A stretch of DNA of 64,000 bases from Shinisaurus crocodilurus (lineage: Eukaryota; Chordata; Lepidosauria; Squamata; Shinisauridae). The DNA is taken from contig CM037878.1 of the NCBI GenBank assembly GCA_021292165.1, positions 256,667,921 through 256,731,920 on the forward strand, read 5' to 3'. Both the position numbers and the translations under genes were made by a program. This document shows, piece after piece, positions 1 through 11,007 of this stretch. The notes beneath the pieces are model-generated. The model made no database searches and was not told the DNA's origin. It saw only the letters and a program-made list of their open reading frames with translations. Within the stretch, counting starts at the first letter, position 1. Each line of letters begins with the position of its first letter.

Positions 1-398
1 GGGAATGGCTGCCTGCATAGGTGCATGATGGAAGTCATAGCTTTTTCCGTACAATTATCCAGAAAGTGAAATCGTCAGGACATGCTGCCTTTTCCTGGAC
101 ATTTTTATAAAGAATTTTTCTTACATGCAGCAGCTGGTGTGCTTTGTAGCTTCTGAAAGTAGCTTTACAGTGTTAAAGAAAGTAGGGGCGGTGGGGGGAC
201 CAGAGCCCTCAGCCACCTCATATGTATCATCTTGTTTTTAATTAAGTTTCAGAGTTTGGTTAAACCATGCAGATTTTTAAGGGGTGGAACAGGATGGAAT
301 TTCATTTGGGGCAGCACGCAACCACAGGAGGGAATGAACTTAGTCTGTCTGTCCATCCCTATTAACACATGAAAACATTCGAACATGTGTATTCCCCT

Positions 399-422
399 AC
401 ACACACACACACACACACACAC
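399..422. repeat. (CA)n microsatellite
   Basis: About twelve uninterrupted CA dinucleotides. It produces a valine/cysteine-rich open frame on the minus strand that has no coding meaning. Confidence 0.95.
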
Positions 423-938
423 CACTACCATCACCATTGGAACAGCCACACCACACTTTTGAATGCTAGAATAGGCTCCAAGGGAGATTAGAGATTCTTA
501 CTTTTTATACAGAGAAAGTAGTAGGGTCAGAAGACAGAAGACTAGGCTAAGAAAATAACCAGGAGAGGAGAGAGGCAAAGATCAAGTGAAATGGGAGTTC
601 ATTTGAAAATAAGGGGAGTCAAAGGAAAAGCAAGAAATGGACTCATTGACATTGAGTGTATTAAATGGATTGTGCTGGAGAAGGGTGATATCACATGTCA
701 TCCAAAAGCACTTCTGTCTCACCATTCCTTTGCTAATCCTTTACCTTCCCTCATGATACAAGGCACACATTCTGAATGATCCCAAATGCTTTAACTCCTA
801 TATAGTACTCACCAAAAGCCCATGTTCATAACTAGTTTTGGTGTGGTAGCCACTGTCCAATCTGACCTTGAGCCCCTAAGGGTTTTAGTATATGTTTGTG
901 AATGCCTGGAGAGCCCTGCTTGAAGCAGTGTGCGGAAG

Positions 939-1110
939 TTTATTTTATTTATTTAACATATATTTATACTGTGCATTTTAGGATAACTCCTTACAAGGCA
1001 GCTCACAAAGATGGAAATGAATGAAATACCACATAAATAGTAAAACAAAATTAAACTCAGAATAGAAAAAAATAACATGAAATAGCACAGATAAAAAGTC
1101 ATATTTAAGT
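939..1110 (-). mobile_element. L2/CR1-type LINE 3' tail fragment
   Basis: The plus strand starts with TTTATTTATTT-type sequence, then a degenerate tail block and AGGCAGCTCACAAAG. This is the reverse complement of the usual end of squamate L2-like LINEs, where a conserved block is followed by (AATA)n. The same arrangement recurs at 37828-37990, 51427-51560 and 53075-53210. It is old and diverged. Confidence 0.55.
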
Positions 1111-2091
1111 TCAATGCATGTAGAGTGCTGACTAGCCATGACTGTCTCTACTCGTAATACCAGTGGCTTGCAACCAGTGCTAGCAACGATTAGCACACCC
1201 AAGTTGGTCATGAAAATGGGCCCTGAGAGAGGAGCTGGTGAGGAAAGATTATGGACCTGTGCTTAAAGAAGCTTGAGCCCCTACTTCTGAACTATCTGTC
1301 CATGTGAACATTAGCTGTACCCACCCGCTGAACCTCAGAGAGTGGGCAGACATCCCAGAGCTGTTTTGCTTCCTAGGGGGGAAGTCATAGTATTGATTAT
1401 ACTAAACAGGGGCACCCTGGGAAGTGGTGAAGGTGAAGTAGGTGTCTGTTTAGTATAGTCAATACAACTATTTCCTTCCTAGAAAGCAGAACAACTCTGT
1501 GGTGCCCAGAGAGGCCAGGCATTTTTGGCCATGGCAGCCTTTTTGTGGGAAATGCCCTCCCCAAGGAAGCCCACTTGACCACATCATTGTTCACTTTTCT
1601 TCACTTGAAGATTTTTTTTCCCAAGAAGACTTTTGGTGACAGTGTAAACTGCCTGCTGCTTAGGAATTTGTATTGTACTTGTGTGCCTTTATGAATTTTT
1701 TTTGCTTTTGTTACATTTTTAAGGTTTGGGGATTGTTCCAATTGCTTGTTAGCAGCTTTAAATTTTCATTTAAAAGAAAGATTGGTTATTTATTTTTAAA
1801 ATAAATAAATTAAATTAAAATGTCCTTACATGACTGCAGTGACTATGATTCTCCTTGTTGGAAAAGATATGTAATATACTAAGGCAGAGCCTAGGTGGTG
1901 TGTCTGTATTCATGAAGACTTTTGCCACTGAAAAATCTCCCTGCTTTTGACGATTGTAGGGGGAGGGTACAAACAAGGGGTCAAAGTATTTATCCATTCA
2001 GAGTGAGGACAGGAAGAATTGCCCTCAGTCTGAATTGGCTTTGTGAGATCATCATATAGCCAAATCTTATTGACTACATCATGTACTCAGC

Positions 2092-2190
2092 TATCGATGG
2101 TGCTGAGCTCCATCCCCAAAATAGGTTCACCATGGAGCACCATGGATAGCTCCTATAAAGTTCCAAATAAAACCTCCAATAGATTAGTAG
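2092..2190. repeat. Half-copy of CAGTGG palindromic element
   Basis: Contains GAGCACCATGGATAGCTCC followed by TATAAAGTTCC, closely matching one arm of the large inverted repeat at 27957-28153. The partner arm is only partly present, so this is a truncated copy. Confidence 0.5.
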
Positions 2191-3187
2191 CCCAACCGAA
2201 ATAGGAGTCACCACACCAGCCTCCGACACTCTGCCTATCTGAACTCTGATTGCCTGGGATCACTATTCTTGGAAAGAAAAGGATGCTGCACAGCAGCTAT
2301 CAAGAGAGGCAGTGAACAGCAGCAGACATGAAAGAAGGAAATGTTTGGGTAATGCATTCCTTTTGCACCAAAAATGTTTGCCTGTGTAAACATTCAGTGC
2401 AGCCCTAAAATATATACTGTATCTGAAGAGTGCATGAATGAATGAAGGTTGAATTTGAGCATCAGATTGATCAGATGATTGCTTTGCCACATGATTTTTC
2501 AGGTCCTGATTTTTCAGTGCAAGTGGACATTTCACCGCATCACCAATGACCAATGGTCAGAAATCTCCACATAGTAAAATCTAAGCCAACACTGAGAAAT
2601 CAGGACATTGTTGCTTGTGCATTGATCACATCACAACTTCATCCATATGCTCAAATTCACCCTACACACTTTGCAAACCATTTTCAGAGTCTGTGAACCA
2701 GCCTTTATTCAGTGACTAGTCATTCTGCTAGCAGCAGCAGCAATGCAAGAGATGAATGGCCCATTAATTCCGATCTCTGATGGACATGCAACATGCATCT
2801 CTAAGGAAAGGATGGCTAAGCTGCACACAGTCATGCAAGCCAATTAAGGCACAGCATCAGACCTGCACTTGTGTCTGCCTCTCCTGCACTACTGCTTGCT
2901 CCCAAGTTCAGTACGCTAGAAACAAAAGGACACTATGGCATGGGGACCTCCTGTACTGCACTGTAGTGTACACTACAGTGGCAGTATCTCATGCTTTTGA
3001 CTTGACTGCTGGTAAATTTGCCCAAAAGGTTGGCCACCACTACTTTTATAAAAAAAATACTACTAATACCATAATTAGAAATTCCACTAGAGGGCACCCA
3101 GTGCTCTACAGGCTCAGTTGCATTCATTGTACTGAATGTGGCATTTCCCCCTACTCATTTTCATTGAGTTTTTGCATGTATATCCTA

Positions 3188-3610
3188 GGGATGTATGAAC
3201 AATTTATTTGTTTGTTTTTGATCAGGATTTACCCTGTTTGCACCTTCCAGACCGAACACAGACTCAGATGCAATCTGCAGTCAAACTCCATACATTTCCG
3301 AGCTTGCAATGCGGACCTAAAAAGTGTGTTTGAGAACATGCGTACATTTGAAAAATGCACATTAAAAATGTGTACTTTTGAAAAATGTGCCCAATAAGAT
3401 TTAATCAATGGGAGAAGGATGCATACATTTCAAAGATGCGTACAATTGATGTGTACATTTGGAAAAATATGCACAAAAATACACATGGATTTTCATGCAA
3501 AAAGAAAAAAAATGAAGTTCACAATCTGATATGGACTCAAGTCAGAACAAGCTTTGAGATGGAATTCAAAGAACTTCAGTGAGTTCGAATTTGGCTGATT
3601 CACACATCCC
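3188..3610. mobile_element. TA-flanked MITE, GGGATG family (copy 1)
   Basis: A 423-bp element flanked by TA on both sides. The left end is GGGATGTATGAAC; the right end read in reverse is GGGATGTGTGAATC, giving a short terminal inverted repeat. The interior repeats loosely the theme ACATTTGAAAAATGCACA. A second near-full-length copy is at 34834-35254. TA flanks with short inverted termini fit a Tc1/mariner-type non-autonomous element. The longest open frame of the region (2780-3397, plus) overlaps it and is not a gene. Confidence 0.7.
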
Positions 3611-3772
3611 TAGACCTTCTTGCACCATCAGGTGTTTTTTGTCAGACATGAGTAACTGGGCAGCAGATTGGGGCAAACTGTGCAGGTTGTTGTAGCCTCA
3701 GTGCCAGCAGAACAAGCAATGTAAAATTTAAACCACCGACCGGGGAAATGGGGTGGGGGACGCAATGATCAC

Positions 3773-3928
3773 CTTGTGTGGCTGTTGGAGGCAGCTTGGG
3801 AGCACTGTCCAGTCTTTCCCAATGGTAGGTTGGCCGAGGGATGCCTTCTTCTGCATTGCAGGTCAGTGTGATATCACTGCCAATGTTCAAAGAGCCCTGA
3901 ATTCTGCAGACCGGGGCAGAGGGAGGAA
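3773..3928 (-). CDS. IGSF11: IGSF11 exon 4: start of C2-set Ig domain
   Basis: This 156-bp exon encodes the junction between the two Ig domains and the first half of the second (C2-set) domain. The read-through includes VPPSAPVCRIQGS, the first C2 cysteine in ITLTCNAEEG, the core tryptophan in RPTYHWERLD, and KLPPTATQ. These match known IGSF11 proteins closely and GPA33/VSIG relatives less well. The acceptor is a pyrimidine tract ending CATTGTAG before TTCC; the donor is CAAG/GTGATC. It starts and ends in phase 1, so it joins exon 3 in frame. The open frame continuing past 3773 is intron read-through. IGSF11 is a single-pass cell-surface protein known for homophilic adhesion, synaptic scaffolding and VISTA binding. 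Confidence 0.97.
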
Positions 3929-6410
3929 CTACAATGAGAGAAGACAGCAAAGTGACAGACAGATCAGGAGCTGTGTTCAGTGATGGAGCAGTTTTTCTTT
4001 CTTTCTACACTCTTGCGTCCTGTATGGACTGTAGGCCACAGAATATGGACAGTTTTTTAAAAAAAGTGAAAAGACAGGCTGAGAAGACAAAAGATACAGA
4101 TGGCTTAAGACTAATAGGTAAGCAACAGGCTGCGAAGGCTTTTGTAGCTAGCGAGTTAGCTCAGTCATAACCACTGACTTAATTGTGGCCATTTTCTATT
4201 AGTGTTCTCTACGGGGAAGAACAACATCTGCAGCTCCCCACCAGCTAACACAATAAAGATATCATTAAAACTCTTTGCTTTCAGCCAAATTCTGTTATTT
4301 GGATGAGGATGGAAGGTGTAACATTATTCCCTAGGCAGAATGATAGCACTACTAGCGGGTAAAGTAGGTACTATATCCTTGGAAGCACCAAATATAAAAA
4401 TTGTTAGGAAAGTGATAAAAATGGACCATAGACATACGTTCCCTTTTCATACCCCTTTCCCTCACTTGTGTATAATTCCATAAGTACTAGTGCTGTGATC
4501 TGTATTGCAATTAGTGCTAGGCTGATCTTTCAAAATTCTGAAAGTTCAGCTTGAATTTGATGGTGGGGTGGAGAAAGAGTGAGATAAAACTACTTTGCCC
4601 CTTTTCACATTTTCAGGGAGAGGGAAGTACTGATGATCAGGAGGAAACTCACTGGTGTTCTCCCTGGCTCCTCACTGTTCCCAGCCACCACATTTAATTC
4701 CCCATAATGCCCCAGCCCCCAGAAAGCTACATCACAATGTAGCTTCGTTCTGAGATGCATTCTGCGGGGAGGGGAATTGTGAGCCCCATGCATTTTAGGA
4801 CATTTTTACTCATGCATGAGAGGATTTTGTGGTCAGTGATTTCAATTATTTTCAATGTTTGGAGAAATGAAATCCACAGCAAAGGAAGTTTGTAAACACA
4901 CCAGCTTCTGTGAGGTGAGTGAATGTTGGTTGAGGGGGAAAAACACAGGGGGAGCTGTGTGAACAGATAGAGAAACTGAGGACCAGAAAGCTGAGTGAAA
5001 AGAGGTTGCCAGAGATAGAGAAGCTGAGGGACAGAGAACTCAGAGGCAGGACTGCTGAAAGAAAGGGGTAGAACTTGACAACTAACCAAGAGAAGGAAAA
5101 ATGGAGGAACATACTTTAGGAATAAAGGAAGACTTCAGGAAGAAATTGGTGGTGGAAGTATGGAGGTAAAAAGGAGCTCCCAAGAAGAAAGTATGGCTGA
5201 GAAAAACCCTCATTTTATGCCTAAGAAAATGAGGGGTCATGAGATGCTGGAAGGAAGTGAGTTGTAAAGTGTCAGGGTGTGTGTCTCGAACTGGGATTCC
5301 AGAGCCTTACCTCCTGAGTCACTAGCACTCTGTTCTGAATGCAAGCCTAGTAAACTGAGCTCTGGGTTTCAAGGGTGCCATCTAGGCTGTAGTATCAGGC
5401 AGCTGATCCCCAAAGGCCAAATGCAACACATCAAGCTATTTGAAACCCAAGTCTCTGCGCAATTTTCCTGTGCTGCGAAGTCTCTGCCTAGCCATTTGTC
5501 CTTTTCTCCTGATTACTGCCTTGGATCATGACCCCTATGTAACTAGATTTTTTTGCCTCTTTCCCTCAAATGCTGATCTGCCTTCCCTGGAACTCCACCT
5601 TGCCTGTTTTGGACCATGCCCTGTCTCCTCCTCCTGGGAGTTCCCTACAGATGTGGCTCATCTTGTTTTCAAGCGTAGACCACTGGCCTCTGTTGCCAAT
5701 CCCAGTTTACACAATCTGATGCTATCTTGGAACTCCCATAGCCCAGCATTCTGTCCCATCTGTGCCTTGGCTTGTTCCGTGCTGGATGCTCTTTTGAGGC
5801 AGACTTCCCGTTTCAAGGGAGAGAGGGATACTCGTCCCGCATTTCAGGGTTTTCTAGGATTAAAGGGGTTGGGCTACAGATATGCTATGTTTCTACATGC
5901 TGAGTAACTAGACATGATATTTAAGTCATGTGCCATTTTTTATTCTATTGTTAATAATACTTGCTGTGGGGGTGGATTTTTGTTGAGATTACAGCACACA
6001 GGGAGGGGGGCACTTAATAATTTCCTCCCTGCTACAATCCCAGTGAAAACACCCACACACACACTCCTTCATGGCAGCTATAAGGTCCCAAAAGCAAGCT
6101 CCTAAAGTTGCTATAGAAGCTAGTATTAAGGACTGCCATGGACAGGGGGATTTTTGGCAGAGATGTGGTGTGGAGGAAAGGGTTAACTTTCCATATGCCA
6201 CAGATTTGACACATTATGGCCTATTAGCAATATTAACATGGCACATCATGTCTAGGTTGGCCCTATTTCCACTCAAGGGTTGTGGAGTGGCCAGAGATTG
6301 GCAAATAAGAACTGAGAAAGGGATGGTGGAGAGTTAGCAGTGAAGGTGTAGCATCTCCTCTCTTGTTCCTCATCCCTGGCAATTTCAGGGATCATCTTCT
6401 CACATATAGA

Positions 6411-6648
6411 GCTGGTTTGCATGTAATGGCAGCATTCAGTGGCAAATCGTGGTTTGTTCTTAGATTAACTTTGGGTTGAATAACCCAATATGTCCAGGTT
6501 CGGATGTCATGCTAACAATCTACAACTGGGGCATTCGTAGATTGTTGCTGCAAACTGGAAGTTGCTCACACAGTGCATGTCCCCACAAATGGTGGGTTAA
6601 TTAACTAACAATTTGCTACCAAATGCTGCTGTTATGTGCAAACCGCCC
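6411..6648. mobile_element. MITE with ~40-bp inverted termini
   Basis: The left terminus runs GGTTTGCATGTAATGGCAGC and on to GGCAAATCGTGG. The right terminus, reversed, is GGTTTGCACATAACAGCAGC and on to AGCAAATTGTTAG. These pair over about 40 bp. The length of about 238 bp and absence of coding sequence fit a non-autonomous DNA transposon. I could not fix a target-site duplication, so the superfamily is open. Confidence 0.7.
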
Positions 6649-6689
6649 CATCACCTCTTCTTAAGTGTTTTTTGACTCTTGAAGAGGCA

Positions 6690-6962
6690 CTGTGCACAGT
6701 ATCACCAGTTGTGGATGCAACAGTAGTGTCTACCACAAGCAGGACCTTTTCAGTAGTTACCGGTACCTCGACATTGTGGAACATTCTTGAGACTGTGGTT
6801 TGAGTTGTATATTACTGGTGTACAGTCTGTTCTGTTAAGATCTTATTGCGTGGTTTTTAACTGTGTTAATTGTGTTGTTCTTGTTATATTAGATGTTTTA
6901 TGTTGTAAACTGCTTTGAAAATCAAAGTTAAGAAGATGTACATAAAGTTAGTAAATAAATAC
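6690..6962 (+). mobile_element. L2-type LINE 3' end
   Basis: Reads through the degraded end of a reverse-transcriptase frame (residues resembling FSVVTGTSTLWNIL) into a T-rich 3' UTR and the typical tail TTGTAAACTGCTTTGAAAA, ending in AATAAATACAATA. The TLWN motif near the C-terminus is characteristic of L2/CR1 polymerases. It is truncated at the 5' side. Confidence 0.7.
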
Positions 6963-7087
6963 AATAAGATATAACTGTATTGTTCCAACAACCTAATAGG
7001 GCAGACCTATTCATTCCCATCTAAAAACAAGAATACCTCATCCCTATTTTAATGATCTGCCATAGGCCGCCCCTCCAAAGCACGTAC

Positions 7088-7295
7088 CCAAGACGTTGAG
7101 CCCAATGACACCAATATTCCGCCCTCCTCGGTCTGGTAGGTTGTTGACCAAACATTGGTAAGTCCCAGTGTCTGAAAGCTGGGTGTTGTTGATGAAGATG
7201 GAGGCACTGGTGGTTGGCATCGTATTTTCAAACCCCACTCGTCCATAAAACCGGGGTGCACCACCAAAAATCTGACCACCCTGGTAAAAAATAAC
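7088..7295 (-). CDS. IGSF11: IGSF11 exon 3: second half of V-set domain
   Basis: This 208-bp exon encodes the distal half of the V-set domain. It includes [20 protein letters not shown], an N-glycosylation sequon in INNTQLSD, the second V-set cysteine in [14 protein letters not shown], and the [13 protein letters not shown] end strand. The DTGTYQC motif is the invariant V-set F-strand signature. The acceptor is TTTGTTTTCCAG/G and the donor is TTGG/GTACGT. It begins in phase 0 and ends in phase 1, matching exons 2 and 4. There is no stop or frameshift. Its near identity to known IGSF11 sequences makes the assignment secure. Confidence 0.98.
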
Positions 7296-7569
7296 CTGGA
7301 AAACAAAGACATGACACTGCCTCAAGCAAAGTAAAGGTTACAATATGGGCTTGTTCACTCATTATGTGCAAGTTTCAATGCCCTGTGGTTTTAGTGCGAT
7401 TAAAAAAACAACAATTGCTTGCAGAACCTAGGATAAACCATATGGAGTGCCTAGATCCTTACTATGCACTCCATTTCTACTTTTGCTACCATGGAGAAAT
7501 ACACAGTAGATTTAAATGATATAGGGAAAACTACAATGAAGTACCCCCTAAAGGGCAGACGCAAACTAA

Positions 7570-7597
7570 CTTTCTTTCTTTCTTTCTTTCTTTCTTC
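7570..7597. repeat. (CTTT)n microsatellite
   Basis: Seven tandem CTTT-type units inside the intron. Confidence 0.95.
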
Positions 7598-7824
7598 TTA
7601 GAAGCAGAATACAAAGAGGCTTATAAGCAGAGATGCTTCTAAATCCCCTCCTGCCCCTGGCCGCAAATGAATCGCTCTCTGGATTTTGGAGTTTTACATT
7701 ACCTGGTTTTGTTCCCAAAGTAGATCCAATGAATTATGAACCCTCCACTGTTCCACTTTTTTATTTTCAAATTTCGTACAAAGCATTGCACATTGGCAGT
7801 TCGTTGCAGTCACTAGCTGCTTAG

Positions 7825-8231
7825 GGTGCAGTCCTATGGGGATGCCTGGCTGTAACCTCCAAACTTGGAGGATTATGGGCATCCTATAGAGGGCGGGAAG
7901 AGTGTGGAGGCTCCTCCACGCTCCTCTCACTCTGCAAAGCACTTAGACAACAGCTGATTTCGGCCATCTAAGTGCGGCGCTTTGGAGCAGGAGGGAAGGA
8001 GGCTGAGGCTCCACCAGGATATGTTGTACCTTGGCAGCACCAGTCTCCTCCCCTCCCCGCCCCCCAAAAGCCCTTCTCCGAGGTCATGCTTAGGTCCTCA
8101 GAGAAGCAGACGGCGTGGTTCTTTCTGCACCAGCTGTGGGGGGGGGATCCGAGAATGGATCCCCAGCTGTGAGGTCGGAGTGATTTTCTGACCTCGTAGC
8201 TGGGAATCCGAAAACTCCTATGGCCATAATC
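7825..8231 (-). mobile_element. GC-rich MITE family G, copy 1
   Basis: About 400 bp, GC-rich, starting TGCAGTCCTATGGGGATG and ending CTCCTATGGCCATAAT. It contains the block GGAGGATTATGGGCATCC, shared in opposite orientation with 37016-37470. Related copies are at 12925-13330 and 52640-53085. Open frames on both strands here arise from base composition and lack start, splice or domain support. Confidence 0.6.
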
Positions 8232-8384
8232 TGTACTGTGGAGAGAAAGCCTGACAGGACAGGACACACACTTCGACCTTGTTCGTCCCCCACAGTCACC
8301 TGCATAAGCTCTGCCCGAGGCAGAGGAGCTCAGTCCTGGGTGGGCATTTGCATCTAGATCGTCTTACCCAAGCAAGTTGTCAAG
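8232..8384 (+). repeat. 153-bp direct repeat, left copy
   Basis: Begins TGTACTGTGGAGAGAAAGCC and ends GCAAGTTGTCAAG. It matches 9427-9579 without gaps; I count five mismatches. It may be the 5' part of an LTR-like unit continuing to 9090. Confidence 0.9.
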
Positions 8385-9090
8385 TCCGGGACACAGTTGC
8401 ATTTTTTGCCTCAATGGTCTTCCCCCAAGCAAAGAGCTGCCAAAATACCCTCAAGCACCCTCCAAGCACCCGTGAGGCGCGATGAGCCAAGTGGCACCTA
8501 AGAACCTCCGCACCCACTGCTGAGCCAGGACCGGTTTGTCCTGCCACTAAAGGGAGGGGGTGGAGTGAGAGGAGGGGGCAAGGGAGGGTGTAAAAGATCA
8601 ACCCAGGCTCTGTTGAGGTTGTTGGGAACAAGGTGTGAGGCTGCATGGAACAGGTGTTCAGCTCAGGCCAACCCAAGAAGCTCAACCCCCAAGCAGACCG
8701 CTTGGGTACTTTGCTGTAAGTCCAGCTGAATTACTAGAGATAGGCTAGAGTAGATTCTCCTATGTTAGAGAAGACTAGGTGTAGGTTCTTTTTTGTTTAA
8801 TAGATTCTGTCTGCTTTTGCAAGCCCCATTTCCTTCATTGTGGATTGTATTTCTCACCTTGATTGATTTATTGACTGTAAACTCTCCTTATCTCCCTGAT
8901 CTGATACGGTCCATTAAACTTCTGTAAACATTGTCAGTTTCACTCTACTACGTTCTACCTTAGTGCTTAATCCAGTGTGTTTGACCTGATTTAACCCAGG
9001 GAGCACGAAAGGGAGTTTTTGAGCTTTCTGATTACCGGTAACCACTTAACTCCTGGACTCACGGAAAAGGACCGGCGGTGGTCCTTCACA
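8385..9090 (+). mobile_element. Possible LTR body (with 8232-8384)
   Basis: Taken with the preceding repeat, the stretch starts TGTACTG and ends CCTTCACA. It carries an ATTAAA polyadenylation-like signal near 8913 and joins a MITE fragment abruptly at 9091. TG/CA ends and a downstream polyadenylation-like signal fit an LTR. No target-site duplication was found, so the call is tentative. Confidence 0.35.
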
Positions 9091-9280
9091 TGTACATTAG
9101 GCAAAATTTCATACAAAAATGCATGTATTACGAGAAATGCATACAAAAATGCATATACATTTTCATGCATTATTTTTTTTAAAAAAATCTATGTTTGTGA
9201 TGAACCAAACTTGAGACTGGAAAAATGAGAAACTGAGAGAAACTGAAATTAACAGATTGGTCATGCCTATCATTATAAGT
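9091..9280 (+). mobile_element. GGGATG-family MITE, 3' part
   Basis: Carries the repeating theme AAAAATGCATGTATTA and the conserved end GATGAACCAAACTTGAGAC ... GAGAAACTGAGAGAAAC, as in 44213-44654 and 30844-31345. The 5' half is missing where it meets the LTR-like block. Confidence 0.6.
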
Positions 9281-9426
9281 TTTGATAAAACACCACAAAA
9301 ACAAAAAACCAGAAACTTTCACCTACAACTTCTGCAAAATACACAACCATTCAAGTCTACTCAAATTGGATTTTTTAGCTATTGATTGCTCATTAGTCAT
9401 CCAATATGATATTGCAGTGTAGGAGA

Positions 9427-9579
9427 TGTACTGTGGAGAGAAAGCCTGACAGGACAGGACACACACTTCGACCTTGTTCGTCCCCCCCAGTCACCTGCAT
9501 AAGTTCTGCCTGAGGCAGAGGAGCTCAGTCTTGGGTGGGCATTTGAATCTAGATCGTCTTACCCAAGCAAGTTGTCAAG
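9427..9579 (+). repeat. 153-bp direct repeat, right copy
   Basis: Gapless second copy of 8232-8384 at an offset of 1195 bp, about 97% identical. Flanking sequence differs on both sides. Only this first 153-bp part of the putative LTR is present here. Confidence 0.9.
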
Positions 9580-9804
9580 ACTAGATACCACAGAACAAAA
9601 GTCTTTGGGGAAAATGGTGCAAAAAGGAAGAAGCACAATCCATACCCACATATAATGACTTTTCCAGAGTAGCAGCATACATTTGTTTTTAAAATAATAA
9701 AAAGGAAACAAATTAATTGCCTATAAAATGGGGGCCCTTTTTCCTATCTATCTGAAATTGGACAAGTCTGCTGCAATTTAAAAAAAAAACCACGGATCCA
9801 GCCT

Positions 9805-9844
<40 letters not shown>
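9805..9844. repeat. (CT)n microsatellite
   Basis: About twenty CT units; it gives a spurious Arg/Glu-rich minus-strand frame. Confidence 0.95.
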
Positions 9845-9846
<2 letters not shown>

Positions 9847-10843
9847 CCTCCCTCCCTGTAACCTTTCTTTGACCTGTACAAGCTGTTCCACCAGGGCTCC
9901 AACAGAAAGAAATGAGAAACAAATTGATTTTCATTTGGAATTCATTAATTTGATTTTCCAGAAGTAGAGTGTATGATACCATGTGGATGGAAAACATCGA
10001 AGTTACAGGAACCAGAAAACTGGCTGGGTCTCCCATATTAGAAAGTAATGGAAATTGGAAACAAATGGAAATAGTGAAAATGAAGAAGCTAGCTCCACAT
10101 CGGATATGAAATAGAATGTGAAGCAAATAAATGGATAATGAGTCAAATGAAACTTTTAACCACAAAACAAATGGAATAACTGATTTTCCCACTTGCACAT
10201 CCTATTCCAGAGGTACACCAATCAGCACTGTAATATATGCAATGATTTGGTTACTGTCTCAAGGGAGTAATAAGTCAATGCACATGGTCTCTCTCCTTAG
10301 CAATAACCAAGGGCCTGTCAGGCACCACAGAGCTGAAACCAGAAGCCCCATCGGTCAGGCCCTGATCCCATGTCATTGCTTAATTACCATAAAGTTCCCT
10401 TGTCTGCTGCACTTCCTCAATCTATAGAAATCATTGTTGAGACTATCCTTCTATGCTTCCATGTCTGCCTGCCTGGCTACACCAAGTACTTGCCAATGTT
10501 TTGGACCCAAACACCTGTTAAGGGCCACTTCTGCTTCCCTCCCTCTTTTGTTCTCAAAATGTCCAGAAGAAAGCAGGCAGAAGTTATGCAAAGATATGAA
10601 TGTTTGCTGAACATGAATGGTCACATGTGAGGCTGAGAAACACAATGTAGAGGATTTATATTTGACCATTCACACATTACAAAGGCAAGCATTTTAAGCT
10701 ACTGGGCTACTGTCTGGCTGTTTTCAACTTTTCATAACACATAAATGGGAAAAACACAACAATGGAAGCAGCCCTAAACCAAGCACAGAAACCAAGAAGA
10801 AACAGAAGCAGGCTGATCTGCGTTTCCACAAAGATGTTGGTAC

Positions 10844-11007
10844 CTGTTCAGGCTGGTTGGCATTGGAAAGTGGAGTGACCATCCAGATGACATTAAGTTT
10901 TGTGAGCGCAGCATTGGTGGTGAAGCCACAGGGCAGGACTGCTGTCTGGCCCCGAGCCACTTCAACACTCTTTGAGTTCATGAACACCTCCAGGGGACTC
11001 ACTAGAC
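10844..11007 (-). CDS. IGSF11: IGSF11 exon 2: first half of V-set domain
   Basis: This 164-bp exon encodes the mature N-terminus and the first half of the V-set Ig domain. It contains [17 protein letters not shown], the first V-set cysteine in [10 protein letters not shown], the core tryptophan in [11 protein letters not shown], and NANQPEQ at the 3' end. The acceptor is a pyrimidine tract CTTTCTTTCCAG/G and the donor is CAG/GTACCA. It begins in phase 1 and ends in phase 0; the 54 complete codons equal the count in human IGSF11. The segment before VARGQ is the most diverged part. The signal-peptide exon that should precede it was not found. Confidence 0.97.

Larger units (their letters stand above)
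1..3772 (-). other. IGSF11: IGSF11 intron downstream of exon 4 (partial)
   Basis: In gene orientation this is the intron that follows exon 4; it begins with the GT donor at 3772-3771 and runs off the left edge. The following exons would encode the remaining C2-set strand with its second cysteine, the transmembrane segment and the cytoplasmic tail. I looked for them on the minus strand and saw nothing resembling them. The visible content is a CA microsatellite, a LINE tail, a palindromic-element fragment and one TA-flanked MITE, listed separately. The remaining roughly 2.5 kb shows no recognisable feature. Confidence 0.8.
3929..7087 (-). other. IGSF11: IGSF11 intron between exons 3 and 4
   Basis: A 3159-bp phase-1 intron with canonical ends (GT at 7087-7086, AG at 3930-3929 on the minus strand). 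It carries a MITE at 6411-6648 and an L2-type LINE tail at 6690-6962. Positions 4000-6400 show nothing I can name. The open frame at 5440-5907 (plus) has no recognisable domain and lacks splice or promoter context, so I do not call it a gene. Confidence 0.85.
7296..10843 (-). other. IGSF11: IGSF11 intron between exons 2 and 3
   Basis: A 3548-bp phase-0 intron with canonical GT (10843-10842) and AG (7297-7296) ends on the minus strand. It contains a CTTT microsatellite, a GC-rich MITE, a pair of 153-bp direct repeats around an LTR-like region, a MITE fragment and a CT microsatellite. Positions 9600-9800 and 9850-10843 show no recognisable element. Confidence 0.85.

Noticed and set aside
2780..3397. 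205-residue plus-strand open frame
   Set aside because: It runs through a TA-flanked MITE and low-complexity sequence and shows no domain.
5440..5907. 155-residue plus-strand frame inside intron 3
   Set aside because: No recognisable family; composition resembles neighbouring non-coding sequence.
9713..10198. 161-residue minus-strand frame near exon 2
   Set aside because: It passes through a CT microsatellite and has no homology to IGSF11; it lies within an intron with good splice sites on both sides.
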